Below, one piece after another: positions 7,824 through 16,879 of a DNA stretch of 42,655 bases; position 1 is the stretch's first letter; each line of letters opens with the position of its first letter. This stretch comes from Lachnospiraceae bacterium (lineage in GTDB: Bacteria; Bacillota; Clostridia; Lachnospirales; Lachnospiraceae). The position numbers and the translations under genes were made by a program. The notes beneath the pieces were generated by a model, which was not told the origin of the DNA, made no database searches, and saw nothing but the letters and a program-made list of their open reading frames with translations. Location of the stretch: NCBI GenBank assembly GCA_015056795.1, contig SVFO01000032.1, positions 4,258 through 46,912 on the forward strand, written 5' to 3'.

Positions 7824-9245
7824 CTATGCCAGATTTCTTGGCAGCTTTTTATGAAGCTCTTCGCGAAATTCCTCGAGCGCAGCCTGTCCCTCAGGCGTCA
7901 CGGGTTTGATCCAGGTCCCTCGGAACAAATGAATTTGCATCAGGATATAGCGAATTGGCTCGTCGGAGTAGCAAAACGCAAAGACCACAAGCGTCGGCAG
8001 ATGCCATACCATGCCAGAGCACCAGACAAGCGGAATCACCATGATCCACATGAAAACAATCTCCAGCACCGTTCCATATACCGCATCGCCCGCGGCGCGG
8101 TAGGTATCATTTTGTACCCAGTTACCCATGCGAATAAAGGATGCCACGGCATAGATGCAGACAAGCCCAAAGGCAATTTCAAAGCTCCGCCCGCGCATGC
8201 CCATGACGCTCAGGATGGGCGAATGGAGGCCGATCAGCAAAATTCCAACAATTCCTATGGAAAGCTGACACAGGTATACCAGTCGCCATGCTCTGAAATA
8301 GGCCGTTCGAAGATTTCCTGCGCCAACCTCCTTGCCGACCAGGATGGAGGAGGCATTGGAAAATCCCGCAAAGAAACCGATGACAAGTCCCTCCAGCGTT
8401 CTGAAAACTGCCAGGGCCGCGATGGCCTCCTCCGGCTGTCTCCCAAGAACAACATTGATCATCATGTTGCCAACGCCAATTAAGATCTCATTCATGAGGA
8501 TGGGAAAGCACTTTTTGAAATAACCTGCGATGAGCTTTCCGTCCCAATGGAAATGCCGCCGCACCGCAAACAAGTAGGGATGCCTTGCGGCCTTAGCCAG
8601 TCCCATGATCACCAAAATACCGGAAAACTGTGCGATGACGGTTGCAAGTGCCGCCCCGCGAACCCCCAGGGCCGGAAACCCGAGATGCCCAAAAATCAGC
8701 ACCCAGTTCAGCGCAACGTTGACCACTACGGAAAAGGCTGAGCCATAGAGTGGAAGCCTGACTCGCTCCGTACATCTCAGCATAACCGCCATTGCCATCG
8801 AAAAGACCATCAGCGGATAGGAAAATCCTGCAATTTTTAAGTATTCCACGCCTATTTTTTGGATGGATTCCTTGTCCGTATAGAGTCGCATGACTTGCTC
8901 CGGGAATACCGTTCCCAAGATGCAAAACAGGATCGCGACAGCCATCATGCAGGTCAGCGTCAAGCCATAGGAGCGATTAATGCCATCCTCATCCTTCGCG
9001 CCCCAATACTGGGAAATGAACAGCATGCCACCACCGACAAAGCCCCAGTAGCCGCTGAACATCAAGGACGAGAATTGGGCGCAGAGTCCGACTGCGCCCA
9101 CCTCCGTTTGCCCCAAAGAGGCAATCATCATGGTATCCACCATGGATCCCGTTGTCGTTAATAGATTCTGTAGGGCCACGGGAATGGCGATCACTGCAAC
9201 CTTCCCGAGAAAATCACCCCATTTAAATTTCTCTTGTGTCATCAT
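7824..9245 (-). CDS. MATE-family multidrug efflux transporter
   Basis: This 473-residue polytopic protein shows about twelve hydrophobic segments and the N-terminal MATE pattern AIPVALQNLLTTTGSMVDTMMIASLG, split here as the substrate-gate helix followed by QTEVGAVGL. It also has the second-half signature ILVGKEVGAGNLRTAYF. MATE proteins export cationic drugs or metabolites using Na+ or H+ gradients; the substrate is not predictable. Its start (ATG 9245, with a second ATG directly after) follows the stop of the surface-protein gene by 3 bases. The AAAGGAA binding site lies at the end of that gene, which indicates translational coupling. The two genes are likely one transcript, possibly with the MscS gene. 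Confidence 0.92.
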   Translation of the reverse strand: MMTQEKFKWGDFLGKVAVIAIPVALQNLLTTTGSMVDTMMIASLGQTEVGAVGLCAQFSSLMFSGYWGFVGGGMLFISQYWGAKDEDGINRSYGLTLTCMMAVAILFCILGTVFPEQVMRLYTDKESIQKIGVEYLKIAGFSYPLMVFSMAMAVMLRCTERVRLPLYGSAFSVVVNVALNWVLIFGHLGFPALGVRGAALATVIAQFSGILVIMGLAKAARHPYLFAVRRHFHWDGKLIAGYFKKCFPILMNEILIGVGNMMINVVLGRQPEEAIAALAVFRTLEGLVIGFFAGFSNASSILVGKEVGAGNLRTAYFRAWRLVYLCQLSIGIVGILLIGLHSPILSVMGMRGRSFEIAFGLVCIYAVASFIRMGNWVQNDTYRAAGDAVYGTVLEIVFMWIMVIPLVWCSGMVWHLPTLVVFAFCYSDEPIRYILMQIHLFRGTWIKPVTPEGQAALEEFREELHKKLPRNLA

Positions 9246-9248
9246 GTC

Positions 9249-10955
9249 TTATTCCTTTGGTGCAAAATGTACATAAGAAGCTGGCTGATCGTCGCCTCCT
9301 AAAATCGTATAATTTTGGACATTATATCCAAATGCTTCGTCATTCCATCCGCCAGCTGCCTCCGTACCACCTGAAAGCTCGATGTCGGAGCCGTAATACA
9401 CGGCATCCTCCATGGTCGTCTGATAGATGATAAACGCAGGATTTCCATAGCACTCCAAGGTCACGCCGTTTTCAATCATCAGGCAGGTCTCACTCCCTTC
9501 TGCCACCATGATGAGTCCTCCGTCTGACCTTGCATAATGGTCATTGACCACAAGGCTTCCCTCACCCGTCAATGTCAGGCTTCCGCCGTACCTAAAGCCC
9601 CAAACCTGCAGAAGATCAATATAGTTGTTGCCGATCAGCCGAATGGTGAATCCATTTCCCATCAGGTTCACGTCGAGCATGCTTGCCTCGAAATTAGAAA
9701 GCGTCAGCGTATTCGTAGCTTCGTCATACCAAGCACCGTCAACTGTCGTCTCCACGGCATCGTCATATGTCCCCCTCCATGCCTCTCCAGCCTTTAGGTA
9801 GACAAAATCGGAATTCTGCGTTTCCTTGATTCGAATAAAATACTCGGATCCATAGATGTCGCCAGAATAATTTCCCGCGAAGTCCGGGTCAAGATTCGAA
9901 AGCACGGGGAATACGTCTCCATTTTCACTTACCCCTTCCGCATATTCATAGACCTCGTAATATGCAAAATCCATGATAATCTGCGACAGTACGCCGTCAT
10001 CTAGTTCGTATTTTTTGTCTCGCTTGAAGGAGACAAATTCCATGGAATCAGGATTTCCACCGATGCTCCTGATCCATTCTCTTGCTTCCTCAATTCCTCT
10101 TTCGCCGGTCTCCTGCGGATAGAATTTCTCCCCCGTCGGTACAAACATGACTAAAATCGGGAAGCTCTCCAGCTGGCTCTCGTCAGGCTCCTGTCCTTGC
10201 GTTTCCTTACTTGCGTACGCATTGAAATAGGCAATTTCCTGATAGCCTTCCGTTACTTCTCCGCTAAAGACATACCAATTGGCCGGATCATCCGCATCCC
10301 CGACATATCCAAGATCATCGCTATATTGTGGACCCGTACTGATCTGTTCCGATTTGACATAGGTGATCGTATCTGGATCACCGCCCTGCATCTTCACCCA
10401 TTCGCGGGCTACCTCAAGACCCTCCTCGCCAGACACCGCCGGACGATAGGATTCCCCCGTCGGAACATAGGTTACGTCAATGATGACGCCCGTAAGGTCA
10501 CCAGGATACCCTGCGACCCCTTGGTCCCTTACGTTTTTCTCCTCCCCATGGCCTTGAGGATCCGCCTCGCCCTTACCCTGCTGCCCGTCCTGTCCTTCCT
10601 CATTCGGGCCATCGATCCTCCATTCCTGATTCAGGAAATCCTCCCCGAGTGGATCATAGCCAAAGGATGAAAAAACGATGGCCAGCGTTGCCGTTGTTGC
10701 CGCAATTGGCATCAGCAGCATGCGCTTAATAAGGCGATGTTCCTTCGCCTTCTCTGATTCCTCTCCGCCGCTTTTTCCTTCGAATTCCTTGTGCATGTCC
10801 ATGGATGGTTCTGCGACTTTCGAAAACTCCGTCGCAGGAGCAGATTCCGTCGGCAATCCCTTGGGTTCGATCAGCGGTCCATCCTCCTTCGGTGGAAAGG
10901 AAAACTCTTCTGGTAAACGTGTATTTTTCAATAGCTGCCTCCGTTTCCATTCCAA
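9249..10955 (-). CDS. Single-pass surface protein with two tandem ~45-residue repeats and a beta-rich C-terminus
   Basis: No known family is identified with confidence. The 568-residue protein has a charged cytoplasmic N-terminus (1-76), one membrane helix (about 79-97) and a Gly/Glu/Gln-rich spacer (115-150). It then has two homologous units, about 156-200 and 266-310, sharing V-T/M-x-VPTGE, a Y-x-P stretch, EEARxW and GG-[DN]-PD. Residues about 405-535 contain WYDEATNTLTLSNF, LTLTGEGSLVV and similar beta-strand repeats, like the carbohydrate-binding or right-handed-helix modules of Clostridia cell-surface proteins. The start is uncertain: ATG 10955 has a weak site, whereas TTG at 10931 has GGAGG six bases upstream. 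It starts 12 bases after the MscS stop and is coupled to the MATE gene. An envelope-sensing or adhesive role is only a guess. Confidence 0.75.
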   Translation of the reverse strand: MEWKRRQLLKNTRLPEEFSFPPKEDGPLIEPKGLPTESAPATEFSKVAEPSMDMHKEFEGKSGGEESEKAKEHRLIKRMLLMPIAATTATLAIVFSSFGYDPLGEDFLNQEWRIDGPNEEGQDGQQGKGEADPQGHGEEKNVRDQGVAGYPGDLTGVIIDVTYVPTGESYRPAVSGEEGLEVAREWVKMQGGDPDTITYVKSEQISTGPQYSDDLGYVGDADDPANWYVFSGEVTEGYQEIAYFNAYASKETQGQEPDESQLESFPILVMFVPTGEKFYPQETGERGIEEAREWIRSIGGNPDSMEFVSFKRDKKYELDDGVLSQIIMDFAYYEVYEYAEGVSENGDVFPVLSNLDPDFAGNYSGDIYGSEYFIRIKETQNSDFVYLKAGEAWRGTYDDAVETTVDGAWYDEATNTLTLSNFEASMLDVNLMGNGFTIRLIGNNYIDLLQVWGFRYGGSLTLTGEGSLVVNDHYARSDGGLIMVAEGSETCLMIENGVTLECYGNPAFIIYQTTMEDAVYYGSDIELSGGTEAAGGWNDEAFGYNVQNYTILGGDDQPASYVHFAPKE

Positions 10956-10967
10956 TCCACTCTGCGT

Positions 10968-11957
10968 TTATTGATAGAGATGAACGTCCCTCTGAGGGAA
11001 AGGCACCTCTACGCCGAGCTTTCGGAATCCAAGAAGCAGATCGTGATTCAGCACTCTTGTCGCCGCAAAAATGTCACTTTCATCAACATACACCATAAAG
11101 CGCAGGACAACAGCGCTGTCTCCCAGTTCATTCACGCCAAGATACTTGGGCAGATCCTTCATCATGTCGCGGTGCTTATCATAAATCTCCTGCATGAGTG
11201 CGGGAATGGCCGCCTCGAGGTTCTCTAGGTCCGTCCCGTAAGGAATGCCAATGTCGCTGATGCTGCGAGACATCTTGTCAGACCTGTTCAGGATATTCTT
11301 CATGGCAGAGTTATTGACAATCTTAATGTTCTGAGCAGGGTCCGTGATGCAGGTCGTACGAATGCCAATATCCGTCACGGTGCCACGGAACCCGTCCACT
11401 TCAATAATATCGCCCACGTTATAATGATTTTCAAAGATCATGAACGCACCCGTGACCACGTCTGCGATCAGGCTCTCCGCACTAAAGCCAACGATCAGGG
11501 CTACGATCCCGACGCTGGCAACGATGGTGGATACGTTGACGCCAAGAATGGAAAGACCCCAGCATAAAATAACAATAGCTGCAATGTATTTCATCAGGCT
11601 GGAGATCACGGAAATCACGGAACGCGCCCTGTGGCTTTTCAGCTTCGGGAGACCAAGCAAAAAGACGATCAAGGTCTCCAGGGTGATGACGCTGGCCATC
11701 ATGATGAGTACCTTCCAGATGGCAGAGAAGTCAAATACGATGTCACTTAAGTCACTCAGGGCAAACACTCCAGAGGAAATGCCCACGCCACCCAGCACAA
11801 GAAACACAACAATCATCACAAGCAATCTTACAAAGGTAGCCTTGCTTTTTTTCTCTTTTTTTTCGTCTGCCGCCTTTAGTACGGCATTCGTGCTTGTCGT
11901 TTCATCTTTTACGGTTTTTACCTTTTGGGGTTCTTCTTTCTTTACTTCTTCTGCCAT
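10968..11957 (-). CDS. MscS-family mechanosensitive channel
   Basis: This protein forms a small-conductance mechanosensitive channel that releases solutes on osmotic downshock. After a charged N-terminus there are three hydrophobic segments, then the pore and beta-domain signature: VGIVALIVGFSAESLIADVVTGAFMI, broken as VGIVALIVG and FSAESLIADVV, followed by FENHYNVGDIIEVDGFRGTVTDIGIRTT in parts. The C-terminal alpha/beta domain ends in a conserved region with VEVPFPQRDVHLY. An upstream in-frame ATG exists at 11978, but AAGGAGG lies between it and ATG 11957. The latter is therefore the start (329 residues). It is followed after 12 bases by the surface-protein gene and preceded by the lipid kinase gene on the same strand. 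Confidence 0.93.
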   Translation of the reverse strand: MAEEVKKEEPQKVKTVKDETTSTNAVLKAADEKKEKKSKATFVRLLVMIVVFLVLGGVGISSGVFALSDLSDIVFDFSAIWKVLIMMASVITLETLIVFLLGLPKLKSHRARSVISVISSLMKYIAAIVILCWGLSILGVNVSTIVASVGIVALIVGFSAESLIADVVTGAFMIFENHYNVGDIIEVDGFRGTVTDIGIRTTCITDPAQNIKIVNNSAMKNILNRSDKMSRSISDIGIPYGTDLENLEAAIPALMQEIYDKHRDMMKDLPKYLGVNELGDSAVVLRFMVYVDESDIFAATRVLNHDLLLGFRKLGVEVPFPQRDVHLYQ

Positions 11958-12020
11958 GTAATTTTCCTCCTTCTTCATCTACGTTGCGATCATTTGCTTC
12001 TTTTTTCTCGACTAGCATTT

Positions 12021-12977
12021 TTATTTTTCAAATCTTAGCTTTCCCCGGCCGACCCACAGAACTTCCTTCGCCTGATAAGGAGTCTCCCCGTCAAAATGAA
12101 TCCATTGCGGCTTCTCACAGACAAGGCGCATGGTCTTACACCGTCCGCAGGTAATGCTTCGCAGGAGCAAATGCTTCTTAAAATACACCAGCGCCACCCC
12201 TAATAGCCGCTTCCCTTTTGACATGTTGTTCGCCAGACAAAAATCGAGCAGTCCATCACTGGAATTTGCGTCAGGGCAAAATGGTACGCCGCCGCCCTCG
12301 CAGGGATGCTGCATGCCCACCAGGAAAAACAGCTTCTGCAGGTAAACCTCTTTTTTACCGTCCAGGTAAAGAACGGCATCTGTTGTATTTCTGGTAAAGA
12401 TCTGTTTTAGGCCGATCATGAGATATACGAGCTTTCCAAGGCCAAAACGATTCATCACCTTCTTCAGTCTGCTCCTGGAAACCTCCGCACAGATATCTGC
12501 GTCATAACCAACGCCGCAGCTGATGAGAAACTTCCTTGGCTCATGATCGTCTGCCCGAACCTCACCATAATCCAGAACTGTCTCCATGGGATGATTTAAG
12601 AGCTGATCCAGCGCTGCCATCAAATTCTTATCAATGCAAATGTTCGCCGCAAAATCATTGCCGGAGCCTGTCCGCAGGCAGGATAAAACCGTATGCTTGA
12701 AATCCTCAATTCCGTTCAGGACCTCATTCAGCGTACCATCTCCGCCTAACACCAAAAGATGACAGTCCTCCGAAAGATTTCTCGTCAAATCGCGCACAAG
12801 GAGCGTAGCCTCACCTGGAGCCTTCAAAATATGCTTCCGATAAGGCACGCCCCTCGCGTCCAATTCTTTCTTTACTTTTTTCCAGACTCGCATTCCCCTT
12901 CCCGAGGAAGCGCTGGGATTGATCAAAACTTCAAAATGTCTTCCGTCATTTATCTGCATGCCTTCTTTGTCCCCCAT
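12021..12977 (-). CDS. Diacylglycerol-kinase-catalytic-domain lipid kinase
   Basis: The protein belongs to the DagK/YegS lipid kinase family, which phosphorylates diacylglycerol or related lipids, or contributes to recycling of lipids from lipoteichoic acid synthesis. Visible signatures are LINPSASSGRG near the N-terminus, the nucleotide-binding GGDGTLNEVLNGI, LRTGSGNDFA and a later C-terminal domain with FCLANNMSKGKRL and HFDGE. I chose ATG 12977 (318 residues) because GAGG lies 8 bases upstream; the frame stays open to 13058 but without a good site. Its position between the exporter permease and MscS on the same strand suggests envelope physiology, but the gaps of 60 to 95 bases make a single operon uncertain. 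Confidence 0.9.
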   Translation of the reverse strand: MGDKEGMQINDGRHFEVLINPSASSGRGMRVWKKVKKELDARGVPYRKHILKAPGEATLLVRDLTRNLSEDCHLLVLGGDGTLNEVLNGIEDFKHTVLSCLRTGSGNDFAANICIDKNLMAALDQLLNHPMETVLDYGEVRADDHEPRKFLISCGVGYDADICAEVSRSRLKKVMNRFGLGKLVYLMIGLKQIFTRNTTDAVLYLDGKKEVYLQKLFFLVGMQHPCEGGGVPFCPDANSSDGLLDFCLANNMSKGKRLLGVALVYFKKHLLLRSITCGRCKTMRLVCEKPQWIHFDGETPYQAKEVLWVGRGKLRFEK

Positions 12978-13072
12978 GGGCGAAGCCTCTTTGTCCGTCC
13001 ATAAGATAAGCATATCATTTTTGGCGCATTTCTGCAACGAAAACCATGCAGAAAACAATGTTTTCCAAATGC

Positions 13073-14320
13073 CTATTCATGCCGCAGTGCTTCGATGGGA
13101 CTGAGCTTTGCAGCTTTCTTTGCGGGATACAGGCCGAAGAAGATGCCGACCACCGTGGAAAAGACCGTGGCACCGACCACGGCACCCCAATTGACCTTCG
13201 CATGAATGCTGACGATTCCACAGAGCAAATACGCTCCTCCTACGCCAAGAATAATGCCTATGATACCTCCCAGCAGCGTGATGATGGCAGATTCCGCGAG
13301 GAATTGCAGCATGATGGAGGAGGTTCTTGCACCGAGTGCCTTGCGGATACCGATCTCCCTCGTTCGCTCCGTCACGGACACGAGCATGATGTTCATGACG
13401 CCGATGCCTCCTACCAACAGGGAAATCGCCGCTACCAGAACGACAAACAGGGTAATGTAATCCAGCATCTCGTTCATCTGATCCATGTATTGGCCAAAGC
13501 GCTCCACGTTGATCAGTCCCTTGCCCTTACAATCGTACTTGATTTCCATGTAATCCATGACGTCCTGTGCCACCTGCTCCTGTGATTCTGCCGTTGCACT
13601 GACAACGGTAAAATAGCTATATCCAGGCATCTCGATACCAAAGCGCGACATCAATACCGTCTCTGGTAACTCCAGGTAGATCGTGGTTTGATTGCTTTCA
13701 TAATCGATCATCTCCGCCACATAGGCAAGGACTCCAGTAAGCTTTTCCTCCTCACGAACGCCAATGATTTCTAGTTCGATCGGCATTCCGTAGAAATTGA
13801 TCTCCACCGTCATGCCCAGGACGTCGATGTTTCCGAACAGTGCCTTCGCAGAGTCCTCATGAATCACGCATACTCTGGATGCCGCATAGTATTCGCTGTC
13901 CGTGAAAAATCTTCCACGGATGATGGGCTGTTTCTTATATTCGTAGGCCATTCCCGGCGTTCCGCATATGAGGTGCGATTTAAAATCTCCCCTGCGGTTG
14001 CTGATGTTGGTGGAAAAAGTACCATAGGCGTAGATTTCAGCAACATTATCTATCGTTCGTTTAATCTCCTCGAAATCCACCATGGTAAGCTCTGGCAGCT
14101 CGCCTTGATCCGTCTCCTTGTCGGCATTAAAGAAGATTTGGTTCCCCACCAAATCATCCATGCCGACATTCACGGTATTTTTGACGCCGTTACCCACGGT
14201 AATAATCAGGATGACGGAGGAAATGCCGATGATAATGCCAAGCATGGTCAAGAAGGATCGGCCCTTATTCATTTTGATGTTCATAAAGGCAATTTTTAAG
14301 TACTCTAAAATTTGTGCCAT
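13073..14320 (-). CDS. MacB-type ABC transporter permease
   Basis: This is the permease of a tripartite MacAB-like exporter. It has TM1 (about 20-42: FLTMLGIIIGISSVILI), a large MacB-type outer domain (about 45-270) and three C-terminal helices with the FtsX core (LVGGIGVMNIMLVSVTERTREIGIRKALGA). The four-helix MacB topology is complete at 415 residues. The frame extends to a GTG at 14353, but ATG 14320 (MAQILEYLKIAF) matches the family's usual N-terminus and has AGGAAAAGAG upstream. It is the third gene of the ATPase-adaptor-permease operon, 61 bases after the adaptor. In Gram-positives such exporters commonly move antimicrobial peptides or peptide-like metabolites; the specific substrate is unknown. 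Confidence 0.93.
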   Translation of the reverse strand: MAQILEYLKIAFMNIKMNKGRSFLTMLGIIIGISSVILIITVGNGVKNTVNVGMDDLVGNQIFFNADKETDQGELPELTMVDFEEIKRTIDNVAEIYAYGTFSTNISNRRGDFKSHLICGTPGMAYEYKKQPIIRGRFFTDSEYYAASRVCVIHEDSAKALFGNIDVLGMTVEINFYGMPIELEIIGVREEEKLTGVLAYVAEMIDYESNQTTIYLELPETVLMSRFGIEMPGYSYFTVVSATAESQEQVAQDVMDYMEIKYDCKGKGLINVERFGQYMDQMNEMLDYITLFVVLVAAISLLVGGIGVMNIMLVSVTERTREIGIRKALGARTSSIMLQFLAESAIITLLGGIIGIILGVGGAYLLCGIVSIHAKVNWGAVVGATVFSTVVGIFFGLYPAKKAAKLSPIEALRHE

Positions 14321-14381
14321 GATTTCTCTTTTCCTGTTCCGTGCGAACCACACGTAATTTCATTACAAGTCCTAATGCTTC

Positions 14382-15857
14382 TTAGTTCTGCGCTGGCGTG
14401 GCAATGACGGTCGTGCCTTCCTCCAAATAACCGCTGTACTTCACTACGACCTCGTCATTCTCCGTAATGCCCTCTTGAATTTCCGCCTGGCCATTACAAA
14501 TGATTCCCACCTTGACGGGCTTTTTCGTGATGGCTCCATTTTGTACGACATAGACAAAATCCCCATCCTTATTTGCGTTCACGGCCTCGGAGGGAAGCAG
14601 CAAAGCATTCTCTGCCTTATTGGTGTATATTTTCATCTTCGCTTCCATGCCAATATAGATGGAGTCATCCTTCTCTAAAAGCTCCACCTCAAAGCCAACG
14701 GAGGCTGCATTTAAGTTGCTGAGAACGGCAATTCTGTCAATATGGGTGACCTTTCCCTCGAAGACCTTATCGCCAAAGGTGACGTCAACCTTCTGACCGA
14801 GCTTTAAGCGCTCCATGGCATACTTGGTTGCACTGGCCTTCACCTTCAGTACGTCCGAGCGCTCCAGCTCCGCGATCTGCATGCCTGCTGCCACTTGGCT
14901 GCCAGGCTGCACCATCAGATTCGTAATAACACCCTGTACCTCGGAAACGACTCCCTTTTTCGCTAGCTCAGCCTCCTCCAAAAGCGTCTGGTAGGACAGG
15001 TCAGTCAGTTCCTTGTCGATCTCTAATTGTCTGCGATTGTCCGCATCCAAAACTGACGCCTCCCCAGTCGTCTTCTGTGACTGCATCTTTGCCTGATATT
15101 CCTGCAGGTCTGCGATGGTCTTCTGCTCTTCCGTTATTTTCTTTTCCAGATCCTTTTCGTAATCCGACTGCGTGTTCAGTCTCTGCTGGAGCGTCAGCTG
15201 CTCCAACTGACTGGCAATGCTTTCCAGCTCCTTGACCACATCCTCGTACTCCTTGGTCCCTGGCGTCAGATCAGCGAGCTTCGTCTTCAGCTCCGTTTGC
15301 TTCTTTGTCAAATTATAATTTGCAAGCACAAGGTCGTTGCTGACTTTTGTTTGGTAATTCACAAGCTCCTTTTGGAGATTCTTTAAATAATTCTGGTGAT
15401 CCTCGATCTGCTGCTTCAATACGGAGAGATTGGTGTCTGCTTCCTTGACCTTTCCGTTGCCCTTAGAGCTGTTGCTAACGGTATGGTCATAGGAAATCTG
15501 CGCCTTTTCATTCTGGAGCTTCGCCTGATACAGGTCCTTCTCCATCTTATCGAGGTCATAGGTCGCCAAAACGGTTCCCTCGGGGATCTCCTCGCCCGTG
15601 CGGAAGGATACCTCCCGAATGGTTCCAGCTGCAGGTGCATAAATGGCAACGGTCTCAATTCCCGCGACATTACCCGTATTGGAGATCTCCTCCTGTAAAT
15701 CACCGCGCGTCGCCTTTTGCGTCTGCACGGTCGGCGTCATGTCGATTGGATTCTGTGAAGCCTTATATAATCCAATGCCTCCTATGATCAATATGAGGAG
15801 AATAATGACTAAAATGATTTTTTTGCCTTTTTTCTTTCTCTTACTCTTTGCCTTCAC
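14382..15857 (-). CDS. MacA/HlyD-type membrane fusion (adaptor) protein
   Basis: This adaptor links the MacB-type permease to the cell exterior. It has a very basic N-terminus, a signal-anchor helix (about 14-33), a lipoyl-like half motif (AAGTIREVSFRTGEEIPEGT), a long coiled coil (about 100-290, rich in Lys/Glu/Gln), the second lipoyl half (GVVSEVQGVITNLMVQPGSQV) and beta-barrel domains. The start is GTG 15857, one base after the ATPase stop codon, using AGGAGG embedded in the last codons of the ATPase gene. The frame runs to an ATG at 15881, but that start would lack a site and overlap more. The product is 491 residues. No outer-membrane channel is expected in a Gram-positive. Confidence 0.93.
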   Translation of the reverse strand: MKAKSKRKKKGKKIILVIILLILIIGGIGLYKASQNPIDMTPTVQTQKATRGDLQEEISNTGNVAGIETVAIYAPAAGTIREVSFRTGEEIPEGTVLATYDLDKMEKDLYQAKLQNEKAQISYDHTVSNSSKGNGKVKEADTNLSVLKQQIEDHQNYLKNLQKELVNYQTKVSNDLVLANYNLTKKQTELKTKLADLTPGTKEYEDVVKELESIASQLEQLTLQQRLNTQSDYEKDLEKKITEEQKTIADLQEYQAKMQSQKTTGEASVLDADNRRQLEIDKELTDLSYQTLLEEAELAKKGVVSEVQGVITNLMVQPGSQVAAGMQIAELERSDVLKVKASATKYAMERLKLGQKVDVTFGDKVFEGKVTHIDRIAVLSNLNAASVGFEVELLEKDDSIYIGMEAKMKIYTNKAENALLLPSEAVNANKDGDFVYVVQNGAITKKPVKVGIICNGQAEIQEGITENDEVVVKYSGYLEEGTTVIATPAQN

Positions 15858-15858
15858 C

Positions 15859-16626
15859 TTATGCTTCCTCCTGCTGTTCATTCGGTACCATGACCTTTTG
15901 TATCTCTTCCTGATTTGTCTCCTGTTGATCTATGGAGCTCTCTGAGACTTTAGAATCGTGCTCGATGCGCCCGTCCTTGATTTGGATGACTCGCTTTGCC
16001 CTGGCCGCAATTTCATTATTATGCGTAATGACGATTACGGTTCTGCCATCCTCATGTAAGGCCTCGAGGATGTCCATGATCTCCCATGTCGAATGAGAAT
16101 CCAGATTTCCTGTCGGCTCATCTGCCAAAATGACAGGTGGTGCCTGCGCGATGGCCCTTGCAATGGCAACTCTCTGCTGCTGTCCACCGGACATCTCCGA
16201 AGGCCTGTGGTCCATACGATTTCCAAGACCAACCTTTTCCAAAGCGCTCTCCGCAAGCTGTACCCTCTTCCCCTTGCCGACACCTCGATAAATCAGCGGA
16301 AGCTCGACATTCTCAAAGGCCGTCAGATTTGCGATCAAATTGAAGCCCTGAAAAATAAATCCGATTTCTTGATTTCGGATGTCTGAAAGCTCGTCGTCAT
16401 CCAATTCCATGACATTATTTCCATGTAGGAAGTAGGTTCCCTCCGTCGGCACGTCCAGACAACCTAAAATATTCATCAAGGTCGACTTGCCACTTCCCGA
16501 CTGACCAATGATCGCCACGTACTCTCCTTCTTCTATGGAGACCGTGACGTGATCTAATGCTCTCACTTCATTTTCTCCGGGATTATAAATTTTACTGACA
16601 TCCCGAATGTCAACCAATACACCCAT
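15859..16626 (-). CDS. MacB/LolD-type ABC transporter ATPase
   Basis: This is the energising ATPase of the adjacent MacAB-like exporter. It has Walker A (GQSGSGKST), Q-loop ([11 protein letters not shown]), signature ([15 protein letters not shown]), Walker B ([15 protein letters not shown]) and switch His (VITHNNE). The C-terminal tail after about residue 225 is a Gln/Glu-rich extension that also holds the ribosome binding site for the adaptor gene. The start ATG 16626 follows CGGAGAG. It is the first gene of the operon, and the 250 bases upstream carry the palindromic operator-like boxes. The operon encodes ATPase, adaptor and permease in that order, but no regulator gene is adjacent. Confidence 0.95.
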   Translation of the reverse strand: MGVLVDIRDVSKIYNPGENEVRALDHVTVSIEEGEYVAIIGQSGSGKSTLMNILGCLDVPTEGTYFLHGNNVMELDDDELSDIRNQEIGFIFQGFNLIANLTAFENVELPLIYRGVGKGKRVQLAESALEKVGLGNRMDHRPSEMSGGQQQRVAIARAIAQAPPVILADEPTGNLDSHSTWEIMDILEALHEDGRTVIVITHNNEIAARAKRVIQIKDGRIEHDSKVSESSIDQQETNQEEIQKVMVPNEQQEEA

Positions 16627-16720
16627 TTTTCTCTCCGTAACTATTGCTATTCATTAAAGGCAACTGCCTTTCGTTTCCCAAAATTGGATAGCGTCTTACA
16701 TTTTCTTTCTGATTTTCCAA

Positions 16721-16740
16721 AACTGATATATGTGTCAGTT
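16721..16740. promoter_or_regulatory. Operator-like inverted repeat A upstream of the MacAB-like operon
   Basis: AACTGATATATGTGTCAGTT has perfect six-base outer arms (AACTGA/TCAGTT). On the minus strand it reads TGACACATATATCAG, which matches box B in one half and resembles it in the other. Its position 95-114 bases before the ATPase start fits a repressor site. The cognate regulator is not in the window. Confidence 0.5.
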
Positions 16741-16780
16741 TTTTGGCATTTTCCCTTTTATATCCACCGATTCCACAGAG

Positions 16781-16789
16781 TTATCCACA
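16781..16789 (+). other. Consensus DnaA-box-like 9-mer
   Basis: TTATCCACA is an exact match to the DnaA box consensus and directly abuts operator-like box B. A single 9-mer has a fair chance of occurring by accident in a window this long, and there is no cluster of further boxes, so it is not an origin. Confidence 0.25.
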
Positions 16790-16790
16790 A

Positions 16791-16804
16791 TGACACATGT
16801 GTCA
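16791..16804. promoter_or_regulatory. Perfect 14-bp palindrome, operator-like box B
   Basis: TGACACATGTGTCA is identical to its reverse complement. It has the TGACA-N4-TGTCA shape typical of TetR- or MarR-type dimer sites. A further half site (TGACAC on the minus strand) lies at about 16822-16827. With box A this gives repeated, similar binding sites in the control region of the exporter operon, which points to regulation by a repressor encoded elsewhere. Confidence 0.6.
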
Positions 16805-16879
16805 CTCACATATTTTTTAAAGTGTCATTTTTGTAAGTTCGTCTCATTCTACCATAGAATTCCAGAGGGCGCAATACCA

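Noticed and set aside
7698..8483. A 261-codon plus-strand open frame opposite the MATE gene.
   Set aside because: It is a shadow of the MATE transporter with low-complexity basic composition and no binding site.
16760..16800. Possible replication-origin signal from the DnaA-box-like TTATCCACA.
   Set aside because: There is only one consensus 9-mer, no AT-rich unwinding region with further boxes and no dnaA or dnaN nearby.
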